A program made the position numbers and the translations under genes. From Bacteroidota bacterium (lineage in GTDB: Bacteria > Bacteroidota > Bacteroidia > Chitinophagales > UBA10324), in the NCBI GenBank assembly GCA_014190575.1, contig BJGQ01000025.1, forward strand, positions 1-47,429: 47,429 nucleotides of DNA, written 5' to 3'. The notes under the pieces are model-generated. The model was not told the DNA's origin, did not search any database, and worked only from the letters and a program-made list of their open reading frames with translations. Position 1 is the stretch's first letter, and the number at the start of each line of letters is the position of its first letter. Positions 22,732 through 32,330 of the stretch are shown here, in pieces.

Positions 22732-24939
22732 ATGCAATCAGCAAAAAAATATTGCCTAATGTTTCTGCTGCTAATTTCAGTAAATGAAATATATGCGCAA
22801 AAACAAACAGAGTTAGCTGACTCAGCAATTTTCTATTCTCAGATAAATGCAATTCAGAATTTAAATGACAGTATCCCTTTTAATGAAAATTCAGCTATTA
22901 AATCATTAGCTGAATCCATAAATAAATTAACTGATCCACGAAAAAAAATTTACAGCTTTCGCTTGATTGCAAAAATATTTGCTGAAAAAGGATATAAAAA
23001 TTTATCGGCAGAAGCTTTCAAAAAGGCTCTTTCAAATACAAAACCCGGAGTCGATTCTGAACTCAGGGCGGAAATTAAACTCGAAAAGGCAAGAGCATTA
23101 TTTGATTTTGTTTCGAAAGATGAAATCATAATAATCCTGAATGAAGCGCTTAAAGAATATCCGAAATACGGAGGAAAAACGGAATCAAGTATATACATGT
23201 ACAGAGGCAGAGCATGGTATGAAACAGGAAATTATAAAAATGCCATGGCTGATTATTTAAAATCGGAACTGTATTTTGAAAACAATAAAATTGCAGACAA
23301 TGAATACGGACATTTATTGCACTTTATTGGCTCAATATTTAAGCGACAGAATGATAACCAGCAAGCATTAAAATATTATTCACGGATTATTGATTTAGGA
23401 AAATTAATCCATGACAGGCAACTTGAAGCAGAGGGGCTGTATCTATGTGCAGATATTTATTATCAACTTGGAGATTCAGCTAAAGACCTTGATATGAGTA
23501 TGCGCTCACTCGAAATTTTCAGTGAATTACAAAATTATCCGATGGAAGGAATGATGTTGATGAATATTGCGCATCATTATTTGGCCGGACATAATTTTAA
23601 GAAAGCAAAGGAATATCTTGATAAATCAGTAGAAGTGAATAAACTTCATAACTACAATAAAAATCTAGCGACCATATACAGATATTATGGAAAATATTAT
23701 TCAAAAACCGGTAATTATAAACTGGCTCAGGAGTATCTTGCAAAATCGTTTGAAGAAGCGGAGAAGAGTAATACCAACCGATTATTATTGCTTTCAGATT
23801 TATACAGGACTCAGGCTTCGATTCACTATGACAATAATAATTTTAAAGCAGCCTTCGAAAGCCTGGAGGACTATCAATACTACTATGATTCATTGGTGAA
23901 TGAAGAAAACAGTAATGCAATTCATGATCTTGAAGCCCGCTATCAGAACGATAAAAAGGAAAAAGAAATTACGCTGCTTAATAAAGACAAAGCCTTAGGT
24001 AATTTAAAATTGAATAGTGCGAGGCAAAAAAATATTTTCCTGATTGTTGCACTCATTATGGTCGTTTCATTTTTTCTGTTTTTTTTCAGCAGATACCGGT
24101 TAATAAATCAGCAGAAAATAATTATTCAGAAAAAAGCCGAAGAATTAGAAAAGCAAAAAAGTATAGTGGTTGATCAGAAAAATGAAATACTTGAATCAAT
24201 TGAATATGCAAAAAGAATACAGGCAACTATTTTACCTCCGCCACGGGTTGTAAAAAAATATCTGGAAGACAGTTTTATACTTTACTTGCCAAAAGACATT
24301 GTTGCCGGAGATTTTTATTGGATGGAAAGTCCTGTTATTGATAATGGTCTTGTTTTGTTTGCCGCCTGTGATTGCACAGGTCATGGAGTTCCGGGTGCAT
24401 TGGTTAGTGTAGTTTGCAGCAACGCATTAAACAGAACTGTAAAGGAATTTAATGTTATTCAGCCCGCACTTATCCTTGATAAAGTAGCTGAATTAATTGT
24501 AAAGGATTTCAGTAAAGACGAAAATGAAAATGTTCAGGATGGAATGGATATTTCGCTTTGTGCATTAAACATTGAAACCGGTGAGATGCAATGGTCAGGC
24601 GCAAATAATCCAATCTGGATCTTAAGAGATAATAATTTAATTGAAATCAAGGGGGATAAACAACCTGTTGGAAAATATGACACCATGCATCCGTTTACTA
24701 ACCACAAGGTACCTATTCAAAAAGGCGATACTTTGTATTTATTTTCTGATGGATATGCCGATCAATTCGGAGGACAGAATAATAAGAAACTTACAAAGGC
24801 TAAGTTCAAAGAACTGTTATTAGAAATTCAGAATTTGAACATGTTGAATCAACGCAACTATTTATACGAATTTCATAATAAATACAAAGGCAGTAACGAA
24901 CAAGTTGATGATATATTAATTATGGGAGTGAAGATTTAA
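22732..24939 (+). CDS. TPR sensor with SpoIIE-type PP2C phosphatase domain
   Basis: 735 residues: a signal peptide (LMFLLLISVNEIYAQ), about 400 periplasmic residues with six or more TPR units (for example YMYRGRAWYETGNYKNAMAD, KYYSRIIDLGKL, IYRYYGKYYSKTGNYKLAQE), one membrane helix near 433-455 (IVALIMVVSFFLFFF), a coiled-coil linker rich in Glu/Lys, and a cytoplasmic SpoIIE/RsbU phosphatase. Catalytic motifs are intact: VAGDFYW (524-530), CDCTGHGVPGALVS and LFSDGYADQFGG. Such proteins remove phosphate from anti-anti-sigma-type regulators. No partner STAS or kinase gene lies nearby, so the target is elsewhere. This architecture is common in Bacteroidota. Confidence 0.93.
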   Translation: MQSAKKYCLMFLLLISVNEIYAQKQTELADSAIFYSQINAIQNLNDSIPFNENSAIKSLAESINKLTDPRKKIYSFRLIAKIFAEKGYKNLSAEAFKKALSNTKPGVDSELRAEIKLEKARALFDFVSKDEIIIILNEALKEYPKYGGKTESSIYMYRGRAWYETGNYKNAMADYLKSELYFENNKIADNEYGHLLHFIGSIFKRQNDNQQALKYYSRIIDLGKLIHDRQLEAEGLYLCADIYYQLGDSAKDLDMSMRSLEIFSELQNYPMEGMMLMNIAHHYLAGHNFKKAKEYLDKSVEVNKLHNYNKNLATIYRYYGKYYSKTGNYKLAQEYLAKSFEEAEKSNTNRLLLLSDLYRTQASIHYDNNNFKAAFESLEDYQYYYDSLVNEENSNAIHDLEARYQNDKKEKEITLLNKDKALGNLKLNSARQKNIFLIVALIMVVSFFLFFFSRYRLINQQKIIIQKKAEELEKQKSIVVDQKNEILESIEYAKRIQATILPPPRVVKKYLEDSFILYLPKDIVAGDFYWMESPVIDNGLVLFAACDCTGHGVPGALVSVVCSNALNRTVKEFNVIQPALILDKVAELIVKDFSKDENENVQDGMDISLCALNIETGEMQWSGANNPIWILRDNNLIEIKGDKQPVGKYDTMHPFTNHKVPIQKGDTLYLFSDGYADQFGGQNNKKLTKAKFKELLLEIQNLNMLNQRNYLYEFHNKYKGSNEQVDDILIMGVKI

Positions 24940-25047
24940 GGTATCTGCACATAGAGAATTTGAATAATTCTACATCATTTTCAACCTTATAAATTTCTTT
25001 TAATAGTGGAGATGAGTTCTCATTCATCTCATTAAATCACAACTGCT

Positions 25048-25055
25048 TACTTTCG
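25048..25055 (+). promoter_or_regulatory. -7 element of the RNA methyltransferase, leaderless
   Basis: TACTTTCG, a TTCG variant, ends 6 bases before ATG 25062, so the transcript should begin at about the start codon. A GAGATGA/TCATCTC hairpin (25009-25030) lies just upstream. Confidence 0.55.
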
Positions 25056-25061
25056 CCGCAC

Positions 25062-26237
25062 ATGCAACAACCTTCCATCATACTTATCAATTGTCCGCTT
25101 TATGTAACTCCGTATTTAAAAGCCGAAGTAGAGGCGCTCGGATACACCATTACATGGGAGCATCCAAATGGAGTAGAGATAAAAGGAACGATGAATGATT
25201 GCATCCGGCTCAACTATTTTTTGCGCAGCGCGAGTAAAGTTTTGTGGATGATTAAAAAAGTAAAAGCTGCTGATGCCAATGAATTGTTCAATAAAGTATC
25301 AGAAGTTCCATGGGAAAATTATTTGCGCAAGGATGAACAATTTGCAGTAACCTCATTCACACGCAATGGAACAATCAATACTACTCTTTACACTAATCTG
25401 AAATGCAAGGATGCAATTGTTGACCGTTTCCGTCGCAAGTTTGGCTATCGTCCTGATAGTGGAAGCGAACGCACCGGTGCAGTTGTGTTTGTGTTCTGGG
25501 ATAACAATGATGTATCACTTTACTTGGATACTTCTGGCGTTTCGTTGAACAAAAGAGGTTATCGAAAATATCCGTTCGCTGCACCGATGCAAGAAAACTT
25601 AGCCGCGGGAGTTATTATGGCAACTGAATGGGACATGAATTCAACTTTTGTAAACCCTATGTGTGGCAGTGGAACATTTGCCATTGAAGCGGCACTAATG
25701 GCGTTGAATCGTTACCCAGGATATTTAAGAAAAGAATTTTCGTTCCAGCATTTTAAAGATTACAATGAAGAAGAATTTTATCGCGAGTTGGATAATGAAA
25801 ACACATTAAATTCAAAAAGCCACATTGATTTTAAAATCATTGCAAGTGATATTCATCCCGATGCTATTCGTGATGCAAAGTTGAATGCTGAGACCGCAGG
25901 TGTAAGTGAGTTTATAGATTTTGTTGAATGTGCAGTTGAAGACACTCCTGTTCCTGACGAAAAAGGAATTGTAATAATGAATCCTCCTTATGGCGATAGA
26001 ATGGGTGGAGGCGATGATGAACTGATTGAGTTGTATAAAACCATTGGCAATTTTATGAAACGAAAATGCAGTGGTTACAAAGGATTTGTTTTCACTGGAA
26101 ATTTAGAAGCCGCAAAATTCATAGGACTAAAACCAAAACGCAAAATCAGATTTATGAATGCGCAGATTGATTGCAAATTGTTCGGTTATGATTTGTATGC
26201 CGGGAAAAAATATCAGGAAGTTAGTGAGCAAAAATGA
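25062..26237 (+). CDS. THUMP-domain class I SAM-dependent RNA methyltransferase (RlmL N-terminal-like)
   Basis: 391 residues. An N-terminal THUMP region (about 40-160) includes GVEIKGTMNDCIRLNYFLRS and DAIVDRFRRKFGYRPDSGSE. It is followed by a Rossmann methyltransferase with NPMCGSGTFAIEAALMALNR as motif I region, DIHPDAIRDAKLNAETAG, and the catalytic motif IVIMNPPYGDRMGG (N-P-P-Y) that points to methylation of an exocyclic amino group. The family includes RlmL/YcbY, which modifies G2445 of 23S rRNA. This protein lacks the second RlmK domain, as is usual in Bacteroidota. Initiation is probably on a leaderless mRNA. Confidence 0.92.
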   Translation: MQQPSIILINCPLYVTPYLKAEVEALGYTITWEHPNGVEIKGTMNDCIRLNYFLRSASKVLWMIKKVKAADANELFNKVSEVPWENYLRKDEQFAVTSFTRNGTINTTLYTNLKCKDAIVDRFRRKFGYRPDSGSERTGAVVFVFWDNNDVSLYLDTSGVSLNKRGYRKYPFAAPMQENLAAGVIMATEWDMNSTFVNPMCGSGTFAIEAALMALNRYPGYLRKEFSFQHFKDYNEEEFYRELDNENTLNSKSHIDFKIIASDIHPDAIRDAKLNAETAGVSEFIDFVECAVEDTPVPDEKGIVIMNPPYGDRMGGGDDELIELYKTIGNFMKRKCSGYKGFVFTGNLEAAKFIGLKPKRKIRFMNAQIDCKLFGYDLYAGKKYQEVSEQK

Positions 26238-26279
26238 TTCAAAGTAGCAATAATGAATTGAAAATTAAATTATAATCAA

Positions 26280-26735
26280 ATGGCTGAACCACTAATCATA
26301 AAAAACACAATCACCATCAATACACCTGTAACAAAAGTGTGGGAGGCCTTAACAAATCCTGAACAAACAAAAAAATACATGTTCGGTTGCGAAACTGTTT
26401 CGGATTGGAAAGTCGGGAGCACTTTATTATGGCAAGCAGAATACGAAGGGAAGAATATGATTTTTGTTAAAGGGAACATTTTGAAAATTGAATCAGGAAA
26501 ACATTTGTCATATTCAGTATTTGACCCAAACAATACTTCAATAGAAGATATTCCTGAAAATTATTTAACAGTAACTTATGAATTAACTGAACAAAACGGG
26601 CAATCAATTTTAAATGTTACTCAGGGTGATTACAACACTGTTGCCGATGGCGAACGCAGATACAAGGAATCATATAACAATGGCAAAGGTTGGAATCCAA
26701 TTTTGGTTCGGATAAAAGAGTTGGTTGAAGCTTAG
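26280..26735 (+). CDS. SRPBCC (AHSA1-like) domain protein
   Basis: 151 residues of one START/Bet v1-like (SRPBCC) domain: ITINTPVTKVWEALTNPEQTK at the start, VGSTLLWQAEYEG, YELTEQNGQSILNVTQGDY, and a closing helix GWNPILVRIKELVEA. Members form a hydrophobic cavity; some act as Hsp90 co-chaperone relatives (AHA1), others bind small ligands. Which applies is not known. There is no export signal. It starts 42 bases after the methyltransferase stop, with no strong promoter between, so co-transcription is plausible. Confidence 0.88.
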   Translation: MAEPLIIKNTITINTPVTKVWEALTNPEQTKKYMFGCETVSDWKVGSTLLWQAEYEGKNMIFVKGNILKIESGKHLSYSVFDPNNTSIEDIPENYLTVTYELTEQNGQSILNVTQGDYNTVADGERRYKESYNNGKGWNPILVRIKELVEA

Positions 26736-26756
26736 CAGAAAGAAATTAATTCCCGT

Positions 26757-26764
26757 TACATTTG
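26757..26764 (+). promoter_or_regulatory. -7 element of the choice-of-anchor L gene
   Basis: TACATTTG, exact consensus, 4 bases before ATG 26769 and 19 before ATG 26784. The later ATG is preferred because a start site just past the element would leave a short leader there. Confidence 0.6.
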
Positions 26765-26783
26765 TAAAATGAAAATTTATACG

Positions 26784-27787
26784 ATGAAACAAAACTCACA
26801 CTTCTTATTTCATTTCTTCTGTGTTTCGAATTTTCAAATGCACAATTAACCATTCAAACAGGATTGAGTGATACTGCAATGACAACATTATTAGAAGGTT
26901 TAGTGGTAAGTATCTCAAACCTGACAATCAATTGCAACAGTCAGGCATATGGGCATTTCAATGGTTCGTCAGAATTGTCAATTACTAATGGGGTAGTTAT
27001 AAGTACCGGAAATGCAAATGCTTTGGCCGATTCAAGCACGGCTTTTTTAGCAACTGCAAATAATACTCCCGGTGATTCTGATTTATCAGCACTTTGTGGA
27101 ACCGTAACCTATGATGCATGTGTTTTAGAATTCGATTGCGTACCAACAGGTGATACACTTGAATTTAATTTTGCATTTGGCTCTGAGGAATATCCTGAAT
27201 TTGTCGGAACACCTTTTAACGATGTCTTTGCAATACTTCTTTCAGGCCCCGGAATTTCAGGGGTACAGAATGTTGCGGCAATTCCCGGTGGCATACCTGT
27301 TGCGATTAACAATGTAAATGCAACAAACAACTCAGCTTATTTTTATGATAATGAAAACCCACCTGGAGTTTATATTGTACTGGATGGATTCACACTTAAC
27401 CTGACTGCATTTGCTGTTGTGATTCCGGGTTCTTCGTATCATTTTAAAATTGCTATTGCGGATGCGAGCGATTTTGTTTTTGATAGTGGCGTTTTTCTTG
27501 AAGCATTTAGTTTCAGAAGTAACGGAGGAAGTGCAAATGCAGTAAAAGCAATTGACAATACTTCATTCAAAGTTTTCCCGAACCCTGCATCCGATCGTTT
27601 TACCATTACTTCTTTACAACCCTTGAATCAGGTTCGCATAATTAATTTGACCGGTGATTTAGTTCACGAATATTCTACAACAGAAAAATATCTTCAGGTT
27701 TCAACTGATGAGTTTTCATCAGGAGTTTACATTGTTGAATCTGTTTCTGCAGAAAATTATTCTGTCAGTAAATTGATTGTTCAGTAA
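26784..27787 (+). CDS. T9SS type A cargo with choice-of-anchor L domain, frameshifted at the start
   Basis: The ATG at 26784 continues in a frame that stops after about 20 codons (TAA near 26847). In the next frame, without an ATG, the bases encode KLTLLISFLLCFEFSNAQ, a perfect signal peptide, then LTIQTGLSDTAMTTLLEGLV and the choice-of-anchor L domain (STAFLATANNTPGDSD, GDTLEFNFAFGSEEYPEFVG, VAAIPGGIPVAINN). Inserting one A into ATGAAACAAAAC (26784-26795) joins the two, giving MKTKLTLLIS. The C-terminus is a type A sorting domain (FKVFPNPASDRFTITSLQP to VSKLIVQ). Repaired length is about 334 residues. It may be a pseudogene, a phase-variable gene or a sequence error. Confidence 0.82.
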
Positions 27788-27915
27788 TTAAATTTTTCCT
27801 TCAAATCATTTTAAATACTATTTATTCCGAACTGAAATTCTCAATGTAGTTAAAGTTTGATTTACTAATTATTTGTATTATATAACTTCAAATTTTTATA
27901 GTACCAAAATGAGGG

Positions 27916-27945
27916 TTGATAAAGCAAGATTTGATTTTACATTTA
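27916..27945 (+). promoter_or_regulatory. Candidate promoter of the PNGase F-like gene
   Basis: TTG (27916-27918), 19 bases, TACATTTA (27938-27945), one base off consensus, 23 bases before ATG 27969. Confidence 0.5.
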
Positions 27946-27968
27946 CCAACACAACAAAAATTTACGGA

Positions 27969-30900
27969 ATGAAAAAAAATTTCACACTACTATCTATTCT
28001 CTTTTCGCTTATAGCGATGAATTATGCGAAAGCACAAACAGCATCCGAAGATACAACTGTGGTACAGTGCTTCACCTATCAATCACCACAAAATGCGTGG
28101 TTTAATTTCCCATCAGATACAAATCATTACCGAAAGATTCTGATGCAGTACAAATTGCATTGTCCGGATCCAGTACAATGTGGCGAATGGGATTATCTGA
28201 CTTACACTTATTTGTATCAGAACACAGGAATGATGGACAGCACACTTTTTAATCATCCCAGTTTTATGGTTGATAATAATTCACCTGATTCGGTTTCGTA
28301 CATGAATTCGCCAACTTATTCATATCAATCAACACAACAATATTCGGTGGTAATTGACAGTACCATTTCATCTTCCACTGTTTCAATCGGAGTAGGAACA
28401 TCATCTTCCTTTCATCCGTTTAATACTAATACAGATGTGCGTGCCCGTACTGTTTATTTATGGAAATCTTCAGAATTAACAGCCGGACTTCTTACCTCAA
28501 ACATTACTTCAATTTCGCTCAACGCAATATTCGCATGGGGAACTGAACTGAATCACCTGAAAATAAGATTGGCATCAACAACCATTGATTCATTGGAAGA
28601 TGATCAACTTTCTGCATCGTGGACACAAGTATTTGATCATAACACATACCTTATTACAGGGAATAACACACTGCAATTCACTCAACCATTTGCATGGAAC
28701 GACACAATGAATGTGCTTGTAGAAATTAGTTACGACAATGATGAAACCGGCTGGGATAACCTACTTGCAACTACTCCTGAAACATGGAGCGCAGGAATAA
28801 CTTCCAGCGGAAACGACAGAGATATCAATTTCAATGCTGATGAATTTGTACAGGTGCCAAAAGAGGCATTCACCACGCTTGATTCGTTTGTAACTATTTC
28901 TTATTGGTCTTATGGTAATCCGGCATCACAACCAAATAGCGGAACTTCATTTGAAGGAGTTGACAGTAGTGGCCACCGCATACTTAATGCACACTGTCCT
29001 TGGAGCGACAGCAATGTTTACTGGGATGCAGGAAGTGATGGAACCAATTATGATCGCATTAATCATTTAGCAACTGTTAATCAGATTGAAGGAAAATGGA
29101 ACTACTGGACATTCACCAAGAATTGTGTTACGGGGAAAATGAAAATATATGTGAATGGAATTCTATTCCACACCGGAACAGGATTGACAAAATTGATGAA
29201 TGGCATTGAATACTTTCGAATTGGAAAAGGTAACTGGGGTGGTGCAGAATCGTATCGCGGGCAGGTAGATGAGTTTGCAGTTTGGAATGTTGAACTTGAT
29301 ACTACAACCATTCGTGCATACATGTATAAAGACATTGATGCTTCACATCCTTTTTATTCAAACCTGGTTTGTTACTATCAGTTCAATGATCACAACGGAT
29401 CAACTTTTATAGATGGTTCATTGGGAAATCATACTGCAAGTAGTATGGGTTCATTGGATAATAATTTTATTCCAGCACAAACATTATTCAGAAATTACAC
29501 TAAGTTGTACGAGCGACCTAATATTATTTTTAATGAAGACACATTCACTTCTCACATTGATACAGCGGTTGAGATTGACACAATAGAAAATTCTTCATAC
29601 ACCATTGTAATTTATGGTGATACACTTACACCAACTATTCCTACTGATACATTATGGGTTTATCCGAACATTTCATATACATACAATATTAATGGAACAA
29701 TTAACACATCCATTCTTACTCCTGATAATACCTTGCATAAACAATTGTGGTACTGGTATGGTATGCCGTTTGAAGTTGTAAATAAATTCGAACTTTCACG
29801 ATTCATAACTTTGTATGGAAATCCTCCAACTACACTTGGCCCTACTGGAAGAACATGGGTTTACGATTTAACAAACCTTGCTCCGCTCCTTCATGATTCA
29901 GTACATCTTTCATCAGGTAACTGGCAAGAATGGCTGGATATGAAATTTCTAATGATAAAAGGAAAGCCTGCACGAGATCCTATTAGTGTACAAAATCTTT
30001 GGAATGGAGACTATGGTCATAACAGCATGATGGAAACATACCTTCATCCATTAAGGATTAAAATAGATCCTCAAGCCAAGAACACAATGTGGCGCACAAT
30101 TACTACCGGGCATGGACAAAATGGTCCATACGCTTGTGATGAGTTTTGCCAAAACAATCAATACGGAAAAGTTAATGGAACCCAACATTTTCAGCAATTA
30201 ATCTGGCGAGATGATTGTGGACGCAATCCGCTTTTTCCTCAGAATGGTACATGGGTTTATCAACGGGCTAACTGGTGCCCCGGTGCTGAAGTGCGAGAAT
30301 ATGATTGGGAATTAACACCATTTGTTACACCAGGAGACTCTGAAACAATTGATTTAGATCTCGATCCTCCTGGAGCATACAACGGAAATTATGTTATATC
30401 TTCTCAGCTAATCAGTTTCAAATTACCGAACTTTTCAGTTGATGGAGAGATGTATGATATTCTCGCACCAAATGATCACAATGAATGGAGCCGAATCAAC
30501 CCTATTTGTTCTGAACCTGTTGTAAGAATACGAAATGGTGGAACGACTACCTTGACTTCCGCAACTATTACTTATGGTTTAGATGGTGGCGCAGTATATA
30601 CTTATAATTGGACAGGAAGTCTCGCCTTTCTTCAAACTGCTGATATTACTTTACCATCAATGTGGTGGGTTGGAAATGGTTCGAATAAATTTTATGCATC
30701 TATCAGTAGTCCAAACGGAGGTGTTGATGAAAATGCAAATAACAATTCCGAACAAACACATTTCAACGCTCCAGCTTGGTATAATCTCTCGGGATCTACA
30801 ACTCAAAAATTTATTATTGAAGTTAAGACAAACAATTTTGGTTTTGAAACTTCCTATCAATTGCGTGGCACAGGTGGGGTTGTATTGTTAGATAAAAATA

Positions 30901-31412
30901 ATTTAAACGACAATACGATTTACCGTGACACCATCAGCTTTAATGCTGATGAATGTTATTCATTTGAAATATGGGATGCCGGAGAAGATGGTTTAAATTT
31001 CTGGGCGAACCCAGATCAGGGAAGTGGTTATGCAAAAATCAGAAAAGCAGAGTTGACAACCACGCTCAAACTAGTTCCTGCAGATTTTGGTGCCGAGTTC
31101 ATACATAATTTCAAAATCAATTTTCCGCTAGATGTTAATGAAATTCCAAAGATGGAATCATCAATGTTTTTATTTCCAAATCCTGCTGTCGATTTGATTG
31201 ATGTAACTGCGCAGTTTGTTGAACCATCAGATAAAGTGGTAGCAACATTATTGGATCTTTCAGGAAAAGTTATGAAAAAGCAAACACAATCGTATGCGCA
31301 GGCAACTGAATTTTATTTTGATGTTAGTGATCTTGCACAAGGATTATACTTTGTAAAAGTTAAATCAGGCAACAAAGAATTTGTTCAGAAATTTTTGAAG
31401 ATAAATGATTGA
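27969..31412 (+). CDS. Large T9SS type A cargo: PNGase F-like domains with LamG-like insert
   Basis: 1147 residues from ATG 27969, where a signal peptide begins (MKKNFTLLSILFSLIAMNYA, then KAQ). The N-terminal part has MQYKLHCPDPVQCGEWDYLT, like the first domain of peptide:N-glycosidase F. Residues about 290-500 resemble a LamG/concanavalin jelly roll (SFVTISYWSYG, GKMKIYVNGILFH, RIGKGNWGGAESYRGQVDEF). The part around 690-800 (TTGHGQNGPYACDEFC, LIWRDDCGRNPLFPQNGTW, RANWCPGAEVREYDW) matches the C-terminal PNGase F domain. It closes with a type A sorting domain (SSMFLFPNPAVDLIDV to KFLKIND). If active, it would strip N-glycans from glycoproteins outside the cell. The residues needed for catalysis cannot be assigned by eye. 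The longer TTG frame to 27873 was rejected. Confidence 0.87.
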   Translation: MKKNFTLLSILFSLIAMNYAKAQTASEDTTVVQCFTYQSPQNAWFNFPSDTNHYRKILMQYKLHCPDPVQCGEWDYLTYTYLYQNTGMMDSTLFNHPSFMVDNNSPDSVSYMNSPTYSYQSTQQYSVVIDSTISSSTVSIGVGTSSSFHPFNTNTDVRARTVYLWKSSELTAGLLTSNITSISLNAIFAWGTELNHLKIRLASTTIDSLEDDQLSASWTQVFDHNTYLITGNNTLQFTQPFAWNDTMNVLVEISYDNDETGWDNLLATTPETWSAGITSSGNDRDINFNADEFVQVPKEAFTTLDSFVTISYWSYGNPASQPNSGTSFEGVDSSGHRILNAHCPWSDSNVYWDAGSDGTNYDRINHLATVNQIEGKWNYWTFTKNCVTGKMKIYVNGILFHTGTGLTKLMNGIEYFRIGKGNWGGAESYRGQVDEFAVWNVELDTTTIRAYMYKDIDASHPFYSNLVCYYQFNDHNGSTFIDGSLGNHTASSMGSLDNNFIPAQTLFRNYTKLYERPNIIFNEDTFTSHIDTAVEIDTIENSSYTIVIYGDTLTPTIPTDTLWVYPNISYTYNINGTINTSILTPDNTLHKQLWYWYGMPFEVVNKFELSRFITLYGNPPTTLGPTGRTWVYDLTNLAPLLHDSVHLSSGNWQEWLDMKFLMIKGKPARDPISVQNLWNGDYGHNSMMETYLHPLRIKIDPQAKNTMWRTITTGHGQNGPYACDEFCQNNQYGKVNGTQHFQQLIWRDDCGRNPLFPQNGTWVYQRANWCPGAEVREYDWELTPFVTPGDSETIDLDLDPPGAYNGNYVISSQLISFKLPNFSVDGEMYDILAPNDHNEWSRINPICSEPVVRIRNGGTTTLTSATITYGLDGGAVYTYNWTGSLAFLQTADITLPSMWWVGNGSNKFYASISSPNGGVDENANNNSEQTHFNAPAWYNLSGSTTQKFIIEVKTNNFGFETSYQLRGTGGVVLLDKNNLNDNTIYRDTISFNADECYSFEIWDAGEDGLNFWANPDQGSGYAKIRKAELTTTLKLVPADFGAEFIHNFKINFPLDVNEIPKMESSMFLFPNPAVDLIDVTAQFVEPSDKVVATLLDLSGKVMKKQTQSYAQATEFYFDVSDLAQGLYFVKVKSGNKEFVQKFLKIND

Positions 31413-31469
31413 GAATAGAAGTTATAGGTGATGAGCGATGATTTATAAGTTATTTGAGAATTAACACCT

Positions 31470-32330
31470 ATGCAGGCATTCTGGTTTTATCTTGCTTATC
31501 CATTTCTTTATTTGATTTCGCTGCTGCCATTTTGGATGTTGTATGGTTTGTCTGATTTCTTTTATGTGGTACTGAAATTATCGGGGTACAGAAAGAAAGT
31601 AGTTCTTACTAATCTTCGAAATTCTTTTCCTGAGAAAACTGAACAGGAGATATGGCTCATCTGCAATAACTATTATCGCTACCTGTGTGATTTAATTCTG
31701 GAAATTATTAAAACGATGACTATGAGTGAAGCACAAACGCAAAAGCGATGTGTGTTTCATAATCCGCAATGGTTAAGTAATATTTATGCTGAGGGGAAAA
31801 GTATTATCGTGTTGATGGGTCACTATGGAAACTGGGAATGGGCGGGACCAGCATTTTCATTGACTACTAAATTTCAGTTGGTAGTTATTTATCGTCCGCT
31901 ATCAAATCTATATTTTGAAAAGATGACCGTGAAGATGCGAACACGACATGGAACAAAAATTACTGCGGTGAACAGTACCCTTCGTGATATGGTTGCGAAC
32001 AGAAAAAATATTACAGCCACTGCATTTGTCGCCGATCAGACTGCCACGCCAGAAAATGCATTCTGGACAACTTTTCTTCATCAGGATACAGCAGTATTCA
32101 CCGGCCCCGAAAAACTCGCAAAAAAGTTTGACTACCCGGTTGTGTACATGAATGTGAAACGAATAAAACGCGGTTACTACGAAGTGTTTCCTGAATTACT
32201 TTTTATGAATCCAAAAGAAACTGCTGACAACGAAATATTAGAAACATTCACGAAGCGGTTGGAGAAAGAAATAAATATTGACCCGACAATATGGTTGTGG
32301 AGCCATAGACGGTGGAAACATAAGCGATAG
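31470..32330 (+). CDS. LpxL/LpxM-type lipid A acyltransferase family protein
   Basis: 286 residues with an N-terminal membrane segment (FYLAYPFLYLISLLPFWMLY). The family's catalytic HX4E pair is present in MGHYGNWEW (H118, E123), followed by VVIYRPLSNLYFEK, the acyl-acceptor binding part, and FVADQTATPENAFWTTFL. The C-terminus has the INIDPTIWLWSHRRWK end typical of late acyltransferases, which add a secondary acyl chain to lipid A or a related lipid such as an N-acyl amino acid. Start is ATG 31470. A 150-base repeat region and the desaturase gene follow, so acyl-chain modification may be a shared theme. Confidence 0.92.
   Translation: MQAFWFYLAYPFLYLISLLPFWMLYGLSDFFYVVLKLSGYRKKVVLTNLRNSFPEKTEQEIWLICNNYYRYLCDLILEIIKTMTMSEAQTQKRCVFHNPQWLSNIYAEGKSIIVLMGHYGNWEWAGPAFSLTTKFQLVVIYRPLSNLYFEKMTVKMRTRHGTKITAVNSTLRDMVANRKNITATAFVADQTATPENAFWTTFLHQDTAVFTGPEKLAKKFDYPVVYMNVKRIKRGYYEVFPELLFMNPKETADNEILETFTKRLEKEINIDPTIWLWSHRRWKHKR

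Noticed and set aside
26864-26866. TTG as the true start of the choice-of-anchor L protein
   Set aside because: It would omit a perfect signal peptide encoded just upstream in the same frame; a one-base deletion explains the missing ATG better.
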